From JAKLDO01 sp035354435 (lineage in GTDB: Bacteria > UBP6 > UBA1177), in assembly GCA_035354435.1 (NCBI GenBank), contig DAOQAY010000041.1, positions 1 through 22,411 on the forward strand: DNA of 22,411 nt. Reading direction: 5' to 3'. The notes under the pieces are model-generated. The model was not told the DNA's origin. It searched no databases and saw nothing but the letters and a program-made list of their open reading frames with translations. The first letter of the stretch is position 1. Every line of letters begins with the position of its first letter. A program made the position numbers and the translations under genes. Of the stretch, positions 9,147 to 15,412 are shown in pieces.

Positions 9147-9632
9147 ATGAAAATAAAGGTAATAACTTTAAGCGACAGAGCTTTCAAAGGTGATTACAAG
9201 GATCTCAGCGGTCCTGAAATAGTAAAATATATCGAAGAGTTTGCAGATCTTTCAAGGTGTGAATGCGAAATTGAAACGGTAATAATTCCCGATGAAGCAC
9301 AATTGCTTAAATCCGAGCTTGAAAAAGCCGGAACTGGCGGTTACGACGCAGTTTTCACCACTGGCGGTACAGGCATAGGTCCAAGAGATATAACTCCTGA
9401 AGTTGTGACGGAAATGTGTGATAAAATAATCCCCGGAATTATGGAGATGATAAGGATAAAGTACGGTTCCGACAAGCCGAATGCTCTTCTTTCAAGGAGT
9501 GTTGCAGGACTTATGGGAAAAACTCTTGTCTATGCTCTGCCAGGAAGTGTGAAAGCAGTCAGAGAATACATGTCAGAAATTCTTAAATCTTTCGATCATG
9601 CTATGTTGATGGTAAAAGGCGAAGGACATTAA
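9147..9632 (+). CDS. mogA: Molybdopterin adenylyltransferase MogA (MogA/MoaB family)
   Basis: A 161-residue soluble protein covering the whole MoCF_biosynth domain. TTGGTGIGPRD (71-81) is the family nucleotide/molybdopterin signature, TPEV follows, and SRSVAG (116-121) with ALPGS (130-134) complete the active-site loops. MogA adenylates molybdopterin to MPT-AMP before molybdate insertion; MoaB-type proteins share the fold, so MoaB is the alternative name. ATG 9147 was chosen because AGGAG (9135-9139) sits 7 nt upstream; an in-frame start at 9075 would add 24 residues inside the ligase gene. It follows the ligase stop by 10 nt with no promoter visible, so it is read with the pigment operon, although no other molybdenum-cofactor gene is in the window. 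Its TAA overlaps the opposing gene's stop by 4 nt. Confidence 0.93.
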   Translation: MKIKVITLSDRAFKGDYKDLSGPEIVKYIEEFADLSRCECEIETVIIPDEAQLLKSELEKAGTGGYDAVFTTGGTGIGPRDITPEVVTEMCDKIIPGIMEMIRIKYGSDKPNALLSRSVAGLMGKTLVYALPGSVKAVREYMSEILKSFDHAMLMVKGEGH

Positions 9633-11224
9633 CGGGATCGGGGCTTCTGTTCTATTTTTTGAATAAGTTCTTTATTTTTGCCTTGGAAGGTTAATTTTTT
9701 CAGTTCATAATTTTCATCATATCTGTTTTTTAGCATTGACATATAGGTATCATAAAGCTGGTCGTTTTTGCCGGCATATGGTATAAAGTATAAAGAAAGC
9801 ATTGACATTACTAATAAAAACATCGAAATGGTTTTAAGCGCCTTGCGTGGAAAATCTGCGAAAAAAAGAAGCATCAGGTATACCGGAAGCGCAATTATCA
9901 ATATTGACCAGACTGCATAAGAGATGCTGTTTGAAATTTTGAAAAATTCGAGGATAGAACTGTTCGGAAAAAAGTTTTCCCTTATCATGATGAGAGTGAA
10001 ATTGGCAAGTGGGTTGGAAAATTTAACGGCAAAATAGGAAAAAAAAGGAAGTACAAGTGAAAACAGGCATATAGGAAGAATGCTGAAAATAACAAAAAGA
10101 TAGTTTGTGCATGGCAGTTTTTCCCGTATCACCAGAAATGACCGGAAAGCCAGAATCGAAATAAACGGGATTACCGGAACAAGATGTCTTGATCCGAAAG
10201 TACCTCCACCTGACCAGACTTCAAAACCGGTAATGAGATAAAAGTGTACCGCTATTAAAATTATCATTATGATCTGTTCCGGGTCTTTTTTTCTAAATGC
10301 CACCCATATTGCAGGAAAAATAAAGAGCATAAACGGTGAAAGTGTGAAAAGTCCTGTTCTGAGTGAAAAAAGTGTTTGAACTACGGCTTCTTTTTTTGGA
10401 AAAGTGATTCCCCATAATCCTTTACTCTGAGCTACCGCAAACCCTTTGTCCGCAAGGTTGGAATATCCAAGCGAAAGAGGTCCGCCGAATACAAAAGTGT
10501 TATAGGCAAAAAAAAGTGTCGCAACAATTCCAGAGCCTATAAGAAACGAAATAAAATCAGTTTTTTTTCTGGATTTGAAAAAGAAAAATATTGAAATTAT
10601 GGAAAGTGCCGCGGCAAGAGGATATTCAGTCATAAAAGTTATGCCGCCGACGATTCCTGCAAAGAAAAAAAGCCATTTTTTCTGAAGAGTTACAGCATTT
10701 TTTAAAAGAAAGAAAAATGAAAAAAGCAGTGTCGCTGCAACGCTATGGGAAAAATAAGCAGTGAAAAATGAAAATAGCGGAGTGGCAAAAATTGCAGTAA
10801 AACAGAAAAAAAGTGTCAGTTTATTGTTTTTTACCAGAGGCGTTAAATACAAAAATAAAAGCCAGAACAAAAGCAGTGCAAAAAGTGAATGCTGAGTAAG
10901 TTTCAAGAATCGTAATGAACCTGATTCACTCACATCCCCGTGGTTGAGCTTGTAATAAACAAAATATGCCGGAACAGCAAGCAGGCTGAGCATCGGAGCT
11001 TTATCACAGTAATATTTGTCACCGACTTTGGCTTTATCAAGAGAATTTCCGAATTCTTTCATTTCTTCATTAACGCTGAGTTCTCCCCTGCTGACGATAG
11101 CGTGAGTCATAAAAAATCTGATTCTTTCGTTAGGATTGTAAATTCCCTTAATGTAAACATGAAAAAATGAAATAAAAAGATAAACAACAGCTGAAATAAG
11201 CAAAAATTGTTTTTTCTGTATCAT
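9629..11224 (-). CDS. Polytopic membrane protein, GT-C glycosyltransferase-like (PMT/ArnT-type fold)
   Basis: A 531-residue protein, strongly hydrophobic, with about a dozen predicted membrane helices separated by short basic loops. The first periplasmic loop holds N30-P-N-E-R34 and then YYCDKAP (71-77). This layout (a polar NxxxR-type loop, then a '(S/C)DKAP' block before helix 2) is characteristic of bacterial GT-C proteins that transfer sugars from polyprenyl-phosphate donors. A true DxD/ExD is not obvious, so enzymatic activity is inferred. The ATG overlaps the upstream stop in an ATGA arrangement (11221-11224) and has no clear Shine-Dalgarno sequence, so translation probably depends on reading through the small upstream gene. 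The coding sequence is visibly richer in A/T runs than its neighbours. It converges with mogA, sharing the palindromic TTAA. Confidence 0.72.
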   Translation of the reverse strand: MIQKKQFLLISAVVYLFISFFHVYIKGIYNPNERIRFFMTHAIVSRGELSVNEEMKEFGNSLDKAKVGDKYYCDKAPMLSLLAVPAYFVYYKLNHGDVSESGSLRFLKLTQHSLFALLLFWLLFLYLTPLVKNNKLTLFFCFTAIFATPLFSFFTAYFSHSVAATLLFSFFFLLKNAVTLQKKWLFFFAGIVGGITFMTEYPLAAALSIISIFFFFKSRKKTDFISFLIGSGIVATLFFAYNTFVFGGPLSLGYSNLADKGFAVAQSKGLWGITFPKKEAVVQTLFSLRTGLFTLSPFMLFIFPAIWVAFRKKDPEQIIMIILIAVHFYLITGFEVWSGGGTFGSRHLVPVIPFISILAFRSFLVIREKLPCTNYLFVIFSILPICLFSLVLPFFSYFAVKFSNPLANFTLIMIRENFFPNSSILEFFKISNSISYAVWSILIIALPVYLMLLFFADFPRKALKTISMFLLVMSMLSLYFIPYAGKNDQLYDTYMSMLKNRYDENYELKKLTFQGKNKELIQKIEQKPRSR

Positions 11225-11619
11225 TTTTCTGTTTCTATCTCAACAATTTTGTAATTATGCATGGTTTTAATATTTTTTTGGTGACTTTGTAAAAAACCGG
11301 CATTCTCAATATGTTGCTGATATTTATCGGGATAAATGAGAAAGATTGCTGAATTTTTTTCAAACATTTGAATAGTTGGGAAAGTCGAATTTTCCTTAAT
11401 AAAGATAGCTTTATGCTTTTGCAAATCAATATCTGGAATTGCCGCAGAAAAGTATTCAAGCGGATAAAAGATTTTGATTGCAGATTTGTTGTTGACAGTT
11501 TCTGTTATTTCTCCAAATTCTCTCAAAACATTTTTACCTAGAGTATAATTGTAAAAATAATATGCAGACAATCCAAAAATGATTAAAGATGCAGCAAAAG
11601 TAATCAAATCCTTCTTCAT
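11221..11619 (-). CDS. Small membrane-anchored protein of unknown function
   Basis: A 132-residue protein that I do not recognise. Residues about 6-28 are one hydrophobic segment with a KK at its N-side (MKKDLITFAASLIIFGLSAY), giving a signal anchor with the C-terminal ~100 residues predicted in the periplasm. The soluble part is mixed alpha/beta with several Lys, Glu and aromatic residues and no cysteine motif. ATG 11619 is preferred over an in-frame start 24 codons upstream because GGTGGA lies just before it and the hydrophobic segment then begins at the N-terminus. Its TGA overlaps the start of the GT-C-like gene by 4 nt, so it is probably an accessory partner of that protein, for instance a periplasmic subunit. 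That role rests on context only. Confidence 0.7.
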   Translation of the reverse strand: MKKDLITFAASLIIFGLSAYYFYNYTLGKNVLREFGEITETVNNKSAIKIFYPLEYFSAAIPDIDLQKHKAIFIKENSTFPTIQMFEKNSAIFLIYPDKYQQHIENAGFLQSHQKNIKTMHNYKIVEIETEK

Positions 11620-11622
11620 GAA

Positions 11623-11639
11623 TCCACCGTTTTTGTGGA
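11623..11639 (-). promoter_or_regulatory. Hairpin covering the ribosome binding site of the 11619 gene
   Basis: On the transcribed strand UCCAC (11639-11635) and GUGGA (11627-11623) form a 5-bp stem with a 7-nt loop. The 3' arm is the GGTGGA ribosome binding site, ending 3 nt before the ATG. A competing stem, CCG-G-UUUUU (11647-11639) with AAAAACGG (11634-11627), overlaps the same bases. With the promoter proposed at 11653-11681, the structure would sit at the very 5' end of the message. Whether it regulates translation is inference. Confidence 0.4.
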
Positions 11640-11652
11640 AAAACCGGAAGTG

Positions 11653-11681
11653 ATGATATTTGCAAAAAACAATAAAATCAA
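11653..11681 (-). promoter_or_regulatory. Sigma70-like promoter for the small protein/GT-C pair
   Basis: On the minus strand TTGATT (11681-11676), a 17-nt spacer, then TATCAT (11658-11653). The start of transcription would be near 11646, about 27 nt before the ATG at 11619. Predicted by eye from consensus match and position. Confidence 0.5.
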
Positions 11682-11688
11682 TTAAAAG
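11660..11688 (+). promoter_or_regulatory. Weak candidate promoter for the AlkD-type gene
   Basis: TTGCAA (11660-11665), 17-nt spacer, TAAAAG (11683-11688), giving a short leader before the strong GGAGG at 11701-11705. It overlaps the opposing promoter. The match to consensus is only moderate. Confidence 0.28.
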
Positions 11689-11711
11689 CACAATAGTGCG
11701 GGAGGGTACAA

Positions 11712-12422
11712 ATGAAAAATTCAGAAAATATTAAAAACGAATTGAATGATCTTGGTATCGGCAGAGATATTTCCAAAGTTCAACGGTTTTTCAAAACTGG
11801 TGCCGGTCAATACGGCGAAGGTGATGTGTTTATCGGGCTGACTGTTCCTGAGATAAGAGCAATTGCAGTGCGGAATTTTGAGACTGAGCTTGAAGAAGTG
11901 GTTAACCTTCTTGATTCAGAAGTTCATGAACACAGACTTTGTGGATTTCTGATCCTTGTCAGAAAATTTGAAAAGACTAAAAATGATAATGAATTAAAAG
12001 ACATAGTTGATTTTTATGTCAGAAATATAGAAAGGGCTGACAACTGGGATCTTGTTGATCTTTCGGCAGACAGGATACTTGGAAGATATCTGGCGAAAAA
12101 AAAAGACAGATCAATACTTTATGAGCTTGCCGGTTCTGAAAATCTATGGAGAAAACGGGTTTCAATTGTTGCGAACTGGGATCTGATCAAAAACGGGCAG
12201 CTCGATGACATTTATAAAATTGCACTTATTCATTTCGATCATTCTCACGATCTTATCCGTAAAGCAGTAGGCTGGATGCTCCGTGAAGCGGGGAAAAAAG
12301 ACAAGGAAAGACTCGTGCAGTTCCTCAAATTTCATTATAGCAGAATCCCCAGGACCACACTTAGATATGCTATCGAAAAATTTTCTGAACAGGAAAGGAA
12401 AGCGTTTCTGAAGATGAGTTGA
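11712..12422 (+). CDS. DNA alkylation repair protein, AlkD-like HEAT-repeat glycosylase
   Basis: A 236-residue, all-helical protein of normal length for the AlkD family. NWDLVDLSAD (111-120) holds W112 and D116 in the same W-x3-D spacing as the Bacillus cereus AlkD pair W109/D113 that contacts DNA and catalyses excision. LWRKRVSI (145-152) supplies the basic R147/R149 patch, and KAVGWMLRE (184-192) gives W188, matching the third aromatic residue of the cleft. These enzymes excise N3- and N7-alkylated purines without base flipping. GGAGG at 11701-11705 is 6 nt from the ATG, so the start is secure. It is a single-gene unit, divergent from the membrane-protein pair and convergent with the histidine kinase 22 nt downstream. 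No terminator hairpin is visible between them. Confidence 0.93.
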   Translation: MKNSENIKNELNDLGIGRDISKVQRFFKTGAGQYGEGDVFIGLTVPEIRAIAVRNFETELEEVVNLLDSEVHEHRLCGFLILVRKFEKTKNDNELKDIVDFYVRNIERADNWDLVDLSADRILGRYLAKKKDRSILYELAGSENLWRKRVSIVANWDLIKNGQLDDIYKIALIHFDHSHDLIRKAVGWMLREAGKKDKERLVQFLKFHYSRIPRTTLRYAIEKFSEQERKAFLKMS

Positions 12423-12444
12423 AAGAACTCAGATTATTTTGCTT

Positions 12445-13587
12445 TTAAATATCAATCGGAAGATCAACAAAAAAAGTTGTTCCTTCTAGTTTATCTGAAA
12501 TAAAAAAAGCCTTTCCATGAAGATATCTTTCTGTGAGAAATTTTATGCTGTAAGTTCCAAGTCCGCGACCTTTTCCTTTTGTCGAGAATGATCTTTTGAA
12601 TATGTGGCTCTGAATTTCTTCAGGTATATAACAGGTATTTGAGACACGGAATGAAATATTTCCCTCATTTGTTTTGTAGCTGCCAATTTTTACAGGTTCG
12701 GAATTTGAAGCTTCTAAAGCATTTTTAACCATGTTTATCAAGACTCTGGAAACTAGCGTTCTATCACTTATAAATTCAATGTTTTCGGAGTTTTTGTTAA
12801 TAATTATCAAATTTTCCGAATTGGTTGATGAATTTTTCGAATCGAACATGCTTTTTACCGATTTCAGCAAGTAAGCAGAATTTATAGCAATTTTTTGAAC
12901 TATTAATTCACCATCTTCTGCTGCAAGGATTGATTTCTGTGAAAAAAGCTCATCAACAGCTTCCTGCACGCACAGCATCATTTTTTTCACCCATTCATTT
13001 GAATTTCCCAGATCCTGCATCTGTAGGATCTCTGCATATCCTTGAACACCGGTAAGAGAATTTGCGATGTCGTGAAAGAAAGATCTTTCGAGGATTCTTC
13101 TTCTTTTTTCATGGGAGATATCAATTACTGAAAAAACAACATATTTAGAGCCGTTGACCCTGAAAGGATGAGAGTTCACTCTAAGTTCAATTGCCCCTTT
13201 CCCTCCACTTCTTAGAATTGTACATTCGGTTGTGCTGATCGTACCGTCAAGGCATGAAATAATTGATTGAACGGCCTGGCAGTTACGACAGAAATTGCTT
13301 GTGCCGCAACCTGAATCATTTTTATAGGCATAGATACAATCTAAAGCTTCTCCCGGTCTTTTGCCGTATAAAGAAGAAGGTGAAGGAAGATTAAGAGCTT
13401 CAACAAACGCTTTGTTTGCAAAAATGATCTGTCTGTTTTTATTAAGAACAGTGACTATATTCGGTACGGCATCAAGAAAATAGACCAGACCATCCATTTT
13501 TTCAAAGTAATTGATTTCCCACCTTAAAACATCTTCATCCGTTCTTTCAGGTGAAGCAAAATCCGAAGTAAGTTGAGTATTTATCAA
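12445..13587 (-). CDS. Orphan PAS-domain sensor histidine kinase with a four-cysteine PAS segment
   Basis: A 380-residue protein without membrane segments, so cytoplasmic. Residues about 35-160 form a PAS domain (AVPNIVTVLNKNRQIIFANKAF). Within it are C84, C94, C100 and C103, arranged C-x9-C-x5-C-x2-C, a possible metal, Fe-S or redox site. The dimerisation helix carries ERSFFHDIANSL, with H172 as the likely phospho-acceptor. The ATPase has an N-box (N285 to N289), and SFSTKGKGRGLGTYS (333-347) is the G2/ATP-lid region. The usual G1-box aspartate is replaced by FRVSNTCYIP; the same change occurs in a recognised subgroup of such kinases. Translation starts at TTG 13587, with GAGGAG at 13599-13594 six bases upstream and no nearby ATG of equal quality. 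No response regulator lies next to it, so its output is unknown. Confidence 0.88.
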   Translation of the reverse strand: MINTQLTSDFASPERTDEDVLRWEINYFEKMDGLVYFLDAVPNIVTVLNKNRQIIFANKAFVEALNLPSPSSLYGKRPGEALDCIYAYKNDSGCGTSNFCRNCQAVQSIISCLDGTISTTECTILRSGGKGAIELRVNSHPFRVNGSKYVVFSVIDISHEKRRRILERSFFHDIANSLTGVQGYAEILQMQDLGNSNEWVKKMMLCVQEAVDELFSQKSILAAEDGELIVQKIAINSAYLLKSVKSMFDSKNSSTNSENLIIINKNSENIEFISDRTLVSRVLINMVKNALEASNSEPVKIGSYKTNEGNISFRVSNTCYIPEEIQSHIFKRSFSTKGKGRGLGTYSIKFLTERYLHGKAFFISDKLEGTTFFVDLPIDI

Positions 13588-13620
13588 AATAGTCTCCTCG
13601 ACAGTTATATTAAACAGACA

Positions 13621-13649
13621 ATTCTATATCAGCTTTATTCAATTGTCAA
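13621..13649 (-). promoter_or_regulatory. Sigma70-like promoter for the histidine kinase
   Basis: On the minus strand a perfect TTGACA (13649-13644), 17-nt spacer, TAGAAT (13626-13621). This gives a short leader of about 27 nt containing the GAGGAG of the kinase. It lies back to back with the promoter at 13665-13692, the two -35 boxes being 15 bp apart. Confidence 0.6.
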
Positions 13650-13664
13650 AACCTTAACAATCTC

Positions 13665-13692
13665 TTGACAAGTTTTTCAAGACCCATAAAAT
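13665..13692 (+). promoter_or_regulatory. Sigma70-like promoter of the decayed ABC-F copy
   Basis: TTGACA (13665-13670), 16-nt spacer, TAAAAT (13687-13692). It has the same spacer length and the same distance to a three-codon open frame as the promoter of the intact ABC-F gene at 15286-15313, which supports both calls. Confidence 0.6.
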
Positions 13693-13726
13693 GGGGTTGC
13701 ATCTTGAATGAGGAGTTTTTAGTCAA

Positions 13727-13738
13727 ATGAAAAATTAA
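13727..13738 (+). promoter_or_regulatory. Three-codon leader open frame upstream of the decayed ABC-F copy
   Basis: ATGAAAAATTAA encodes Met-Lys-Asn-stop. GAGGAG at 13710-13715 can serve as ribosome binding site, with a spacing of 11 nt. It starts 34 nt after the -10 box, exactly as in the intact copy, and ends 49 nt before the ABC-F ATG. Nine of its 12 bases match the leader frame at 15348-15359. Translation is inferred, not shown. Confidence 0.42.
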
Positions 13739-13787
13739 ATCACAACAAATTCCCACCATTGTTTTAAACATCTTATTCGAGGTAACT

Positions 13788-14082
13788 ATGCAANNNNNNN
13801 NNNACTTATAAAAGCAAATAGCTTATATTTCAAATACCCTGAAAACAGCGATTTTATTCTTGAAGGTATCAACTGTGAGATTAATCGAGGTGACAGAATC
13901 GGCATAACCGGACTTAACGGAAGCGGCAAGTCGACACTATTTTAGCTTCTTTGTAATAAAATAAAGCCGTCGGAAGGGAGTGTTTTTGTTGATGAGAGCT
14001 GTGTTATAGCCTATCTGCCTCAGGATTACGAAGGGCTTAATAGTGAGATCGGTGAATCCGGCGCAGAGTTCATGAGCGGTGG
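13788..14082 (+). pseudogene. Decayed 5' fragment of an ABC-F ATPase gene, paralogue of the intact gene at 15413
   Basis: From ATGCAA at 13788 the sequence translates as a homologue of residues 1 to about 95 of the intact ABC-F protein. It includes a Walker A (GLNGSGKST), SLYFKYPENSDFILEGINCE, AYLPQDY and IGESGAE, ending inside the signature motif (MSGG). It is broken in three ways. An in-frame TAG follows Walker A (CTATTTTAG, ending at 13945). The alignment stops abruptly after base 14082, where unrelated sequence leads into the lipoprotein gene. A 10-N gap (13794-13803) interrupts codons 3-6. By eye nucleotide identity to the intact copy is roughly 75%, so the duplication is old or the two copies were acquired separately. 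GAGGT precedes the ATG, as in the intact gene. An assembly error could explain the N gap but not the stop codon or the lost remainder. Confidence 0.85.
13794..13803. other. Assembly gap, 10 Ns
   Basis: Ten Ns between ATGCAA and ACTTATAAAAGC. Comparison with the intact paralogue (ATGCAACTTGTAAAA) suggests the two edges may simply abut with one shared A, since ATGCAACTTATAAAAGC restores the paralogous reading M-Q-L-I-K. The true gap size may therefore be about zero, and the 10 Ns shift the apparent frame. Confidence 0.8.
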
Positions 14083-14101
14083 TTGTTATAATCAGTCACT
14101 A

Positions 14102-15178
14102 CTAGTTTCTTATACAGCGGACTTTGTTATTATCACCATTGGTGCTGTAGTGCCCTATATAGGCATAGTGAAGGTTAGTGGTCCATACAAATGCCGTGTC
14201 GTCAGACTGAAAAGATGCTGACCATAAATTATCCGTGTCTCCGAAAATTGAATATTTACCCGAATAGTCAAGTCCGCATGTGCAGTTCCCGTCATGGTCT
14301 GCAAATGCAAGATGATCCGGATCCGTCACTTTGCATGTGCCACCGGTCATCGTTGAAGGGCATTCCTTGATTGTTGTACGAATTTCGCTTATTTTCGGCA
14401 TTCTCCAGTCAGTATAGCCTGCCAGATTGAGATTCTCACAGTATGCATTTGCTGTTGTCCAGTTAGATTCCGTATCGGATTTGTTCAGCTGCCACATTTT
14501 ACCTGTTATGGGATCAGTAAGCGTGTCGGCATCGGTAATATATGCCGTAAATTCAAGCTGTTTTGTTGATATCTCGCATCCGTCGCTTACCATCACTGAG
14601 AAATTGTAAACTGTTCCGTTTACTGGAGTGATTGTATACTTGTTTTTTTCTGTGGCATTTTGAACAATTTCTGCCTCTGAGCCGACTAATGAATAATCAA
14701 GAATGTCAGAAACATCAGAATCGGTTGCATTGATAGTAATATCGAAGGATTCACCTTTTCTTGGAGAAGCGGCAGGCATTGAAATTGAATTTATTAACGG
14801 AGCACTATTACCGGCACAAACGCCATCAGCACCAGGATCTCCTTTTTCTCCATCTTCACCATTTTTACCGTCTTCTCCATCAGCACCATCTGTTCCATTA
14901 GTGCCGTTTTCACCCGTTGCTCCTGTCGACCCTTTTTCACCTTCTTCACCATCACAGATATACTTTGTGTCATTAACCTCTGTTTCATCAAGTTTTCCGT
15001 TGAAATTGGAATCAAGACCGGTTTCAATCTTTAATCCGCCATCTGCACAATTTTCACCAGCCTCTTCATCAACAATTGATGTTAGAGCATTTTTGCCAGC
15101 CTTTACATCTTCGCATGATGTTAAAATAAATGCAGCAGTCACGATCATACAAACAGATACAAAATTTCTAATCATCAT
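14102..15178 (-). CDS. Lipoprotein with collagen-like repeats, Ig-like domain and C-terminal DUF1566-type domain
   Basis: A 358-residue exported lipoprotein: a short N-region, a hydrophobic core and a lipobox LTSC with C22 as the lipidated residue. Residues 23-76 (ENCADGGLKIETGLDSNFNG, LDETEV, KYICDG) resemble the DUF7151-type module often found before collagen-like stretches. From G77 to G119 every third residue is glycine: 15 G-x-y triplets rich in acidic, Asn and Lys residues. Residues about 125-213 look like a cadherin/Ig-type beta domain (SFDITINATDSD). Residues 215-358 form a DUF1566-like domain with LTDPITGKMWQ, AYCENLNLAGYTDWRMPKIS, LWSAS and terminal VRCIRN, plus several cysteines likely in disulfides. 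The protein is probably surface-exposed; its ligand is unknown. The gene begins ATGATG; the second ATG (15175) is better spaced (6 nt) from GGGAGG at 15187-15182. It separates the two ABC-F copies. Confidence 0.88.
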   Translation of the reverse strand: MMIRNFVSVCMIVTAAFILTSCEDVKAGKNALTSIVDEEAGENCADGGLKIETGLDSNFNGKLDETEVNDTKYICDGEEGEKGSTGATGENGTNGTDGADGEDGKNGEDGEKGDPGADGVCAGNSAPLINSISMPAASPRKGESFDITINATDSDVSDILDYSLVGSEAEIVQNATEKNKYTITPVNGTVYNFSVMVSDGCEISTKQLEFTAYITDADTLTDPITGKMWQLNKSDTESNWTTANAYCENLNLAGYTDWRMPKISEIRTTIKECPSTMTGGTCKVTDPDHLAFADHDGNCTCGLDYSGKYSIFGDTDNLWSASFQSDDTAFVWTTNLHYAYIGHYSTNGDNNKVRCIRN

Positions 15179-15212
15179 ATCCTCCCGAATGAATTAAAAA
15201 ATTACGCCGAAA

Positions 15213-15240
15213 TTTTATTAAAGCTGTTGATATAATCAAG
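15213..15240 (-). promoter_or_regulatory. Sigma70-like promoter for the collagen-like lipoprotein
   Basis: On the minus strand TTGATT (15240-15235), 16-nt spacer, TAAAAT (15218-15213). The -35 box lies inside an inverted repeat, TTGAT-ATA-ATCAA (15228-15240), which could be an operator. Confidence 0.48.
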
Positions 15241-15285
15241 AAAAGAGAAGTTTTTTACAGTAAAAGAATAAAAACATTTTCTCAC

Positions 15286-15313
15286 TTGACACGGTGGATA
15301 ATATTTTTATTAT
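15286..15313 (+). promoter_or_regulatory. Sigma70-like promoter of the intact ABC-F gene
   Basis: TTGACA (15286-15291), 16-nt spacer, TATTAT (15308-15313). Transcription would begin near 15320, leaving an unusually long leader of about 93 nt before the ABC-F ATG. The layout matches that of the decayed copy. Confidence 0.62.
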
Positions 15314-15347
15314 AGTTTCAGTCCTTCAATTTGAGGTGTCAGGTCCG

Positions 15348-15359
15348 ATGAGAATCTAA
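15348..15359 (+). promoter_or_regulatory. Three-codon leader open frame upstream of the ABC-F gene
   Basis: ATGAGAATCTAA encodes Met-Arg-Ile-stop, with GAGGTG (15333-15338) nine bases upstream. It begins 34 nt after the -10 box and ends 53 nt before the ABC-F start. The AGAAT within it can pair with ATTCT at 15369-15373, just before a T-rich run (15374-15383), a weak terminator-like structure. GAGGTGTC (15333-15340) can pair with GACATCTT (15391-15398) through six Watson-Crick and two G-U pairs. Ribosome-controlled attenuation is a reasonable reading because antibiotic-resistance ABC-F genes are often controlled this way, but it is inference. Confidence 0.48.
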
Positions 15360-15412
15360 GTTCTGAAAATTCTTTTATTTTTTGTTTAGTGACATCTTTT
15401 TTGAGGTATCTT

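Noticed and set aside
12423..12444. Possible bidirectional terminator between the AlkD-type gene and the kinase gene
   Set aside because: The 22-nt space holds no stem with a T tract on either strand.
14703..15197. 164-codon open frame on the + strand rich in Ser and Pro
   Set aside because: The Ser/Pro pattern is the complement of the Gly-x-y codons of the collagen-like lipoprotein on the other strand, which has a signal peptide, a ribosome binding site and domain matches.
15389..15412. GTG at 15389 as an earlier ABC-F start
   Set aside because: No suitable ribosome binding site, and the decayed paralogue conserves GAGGT plus ATGCAA at the later start instead.
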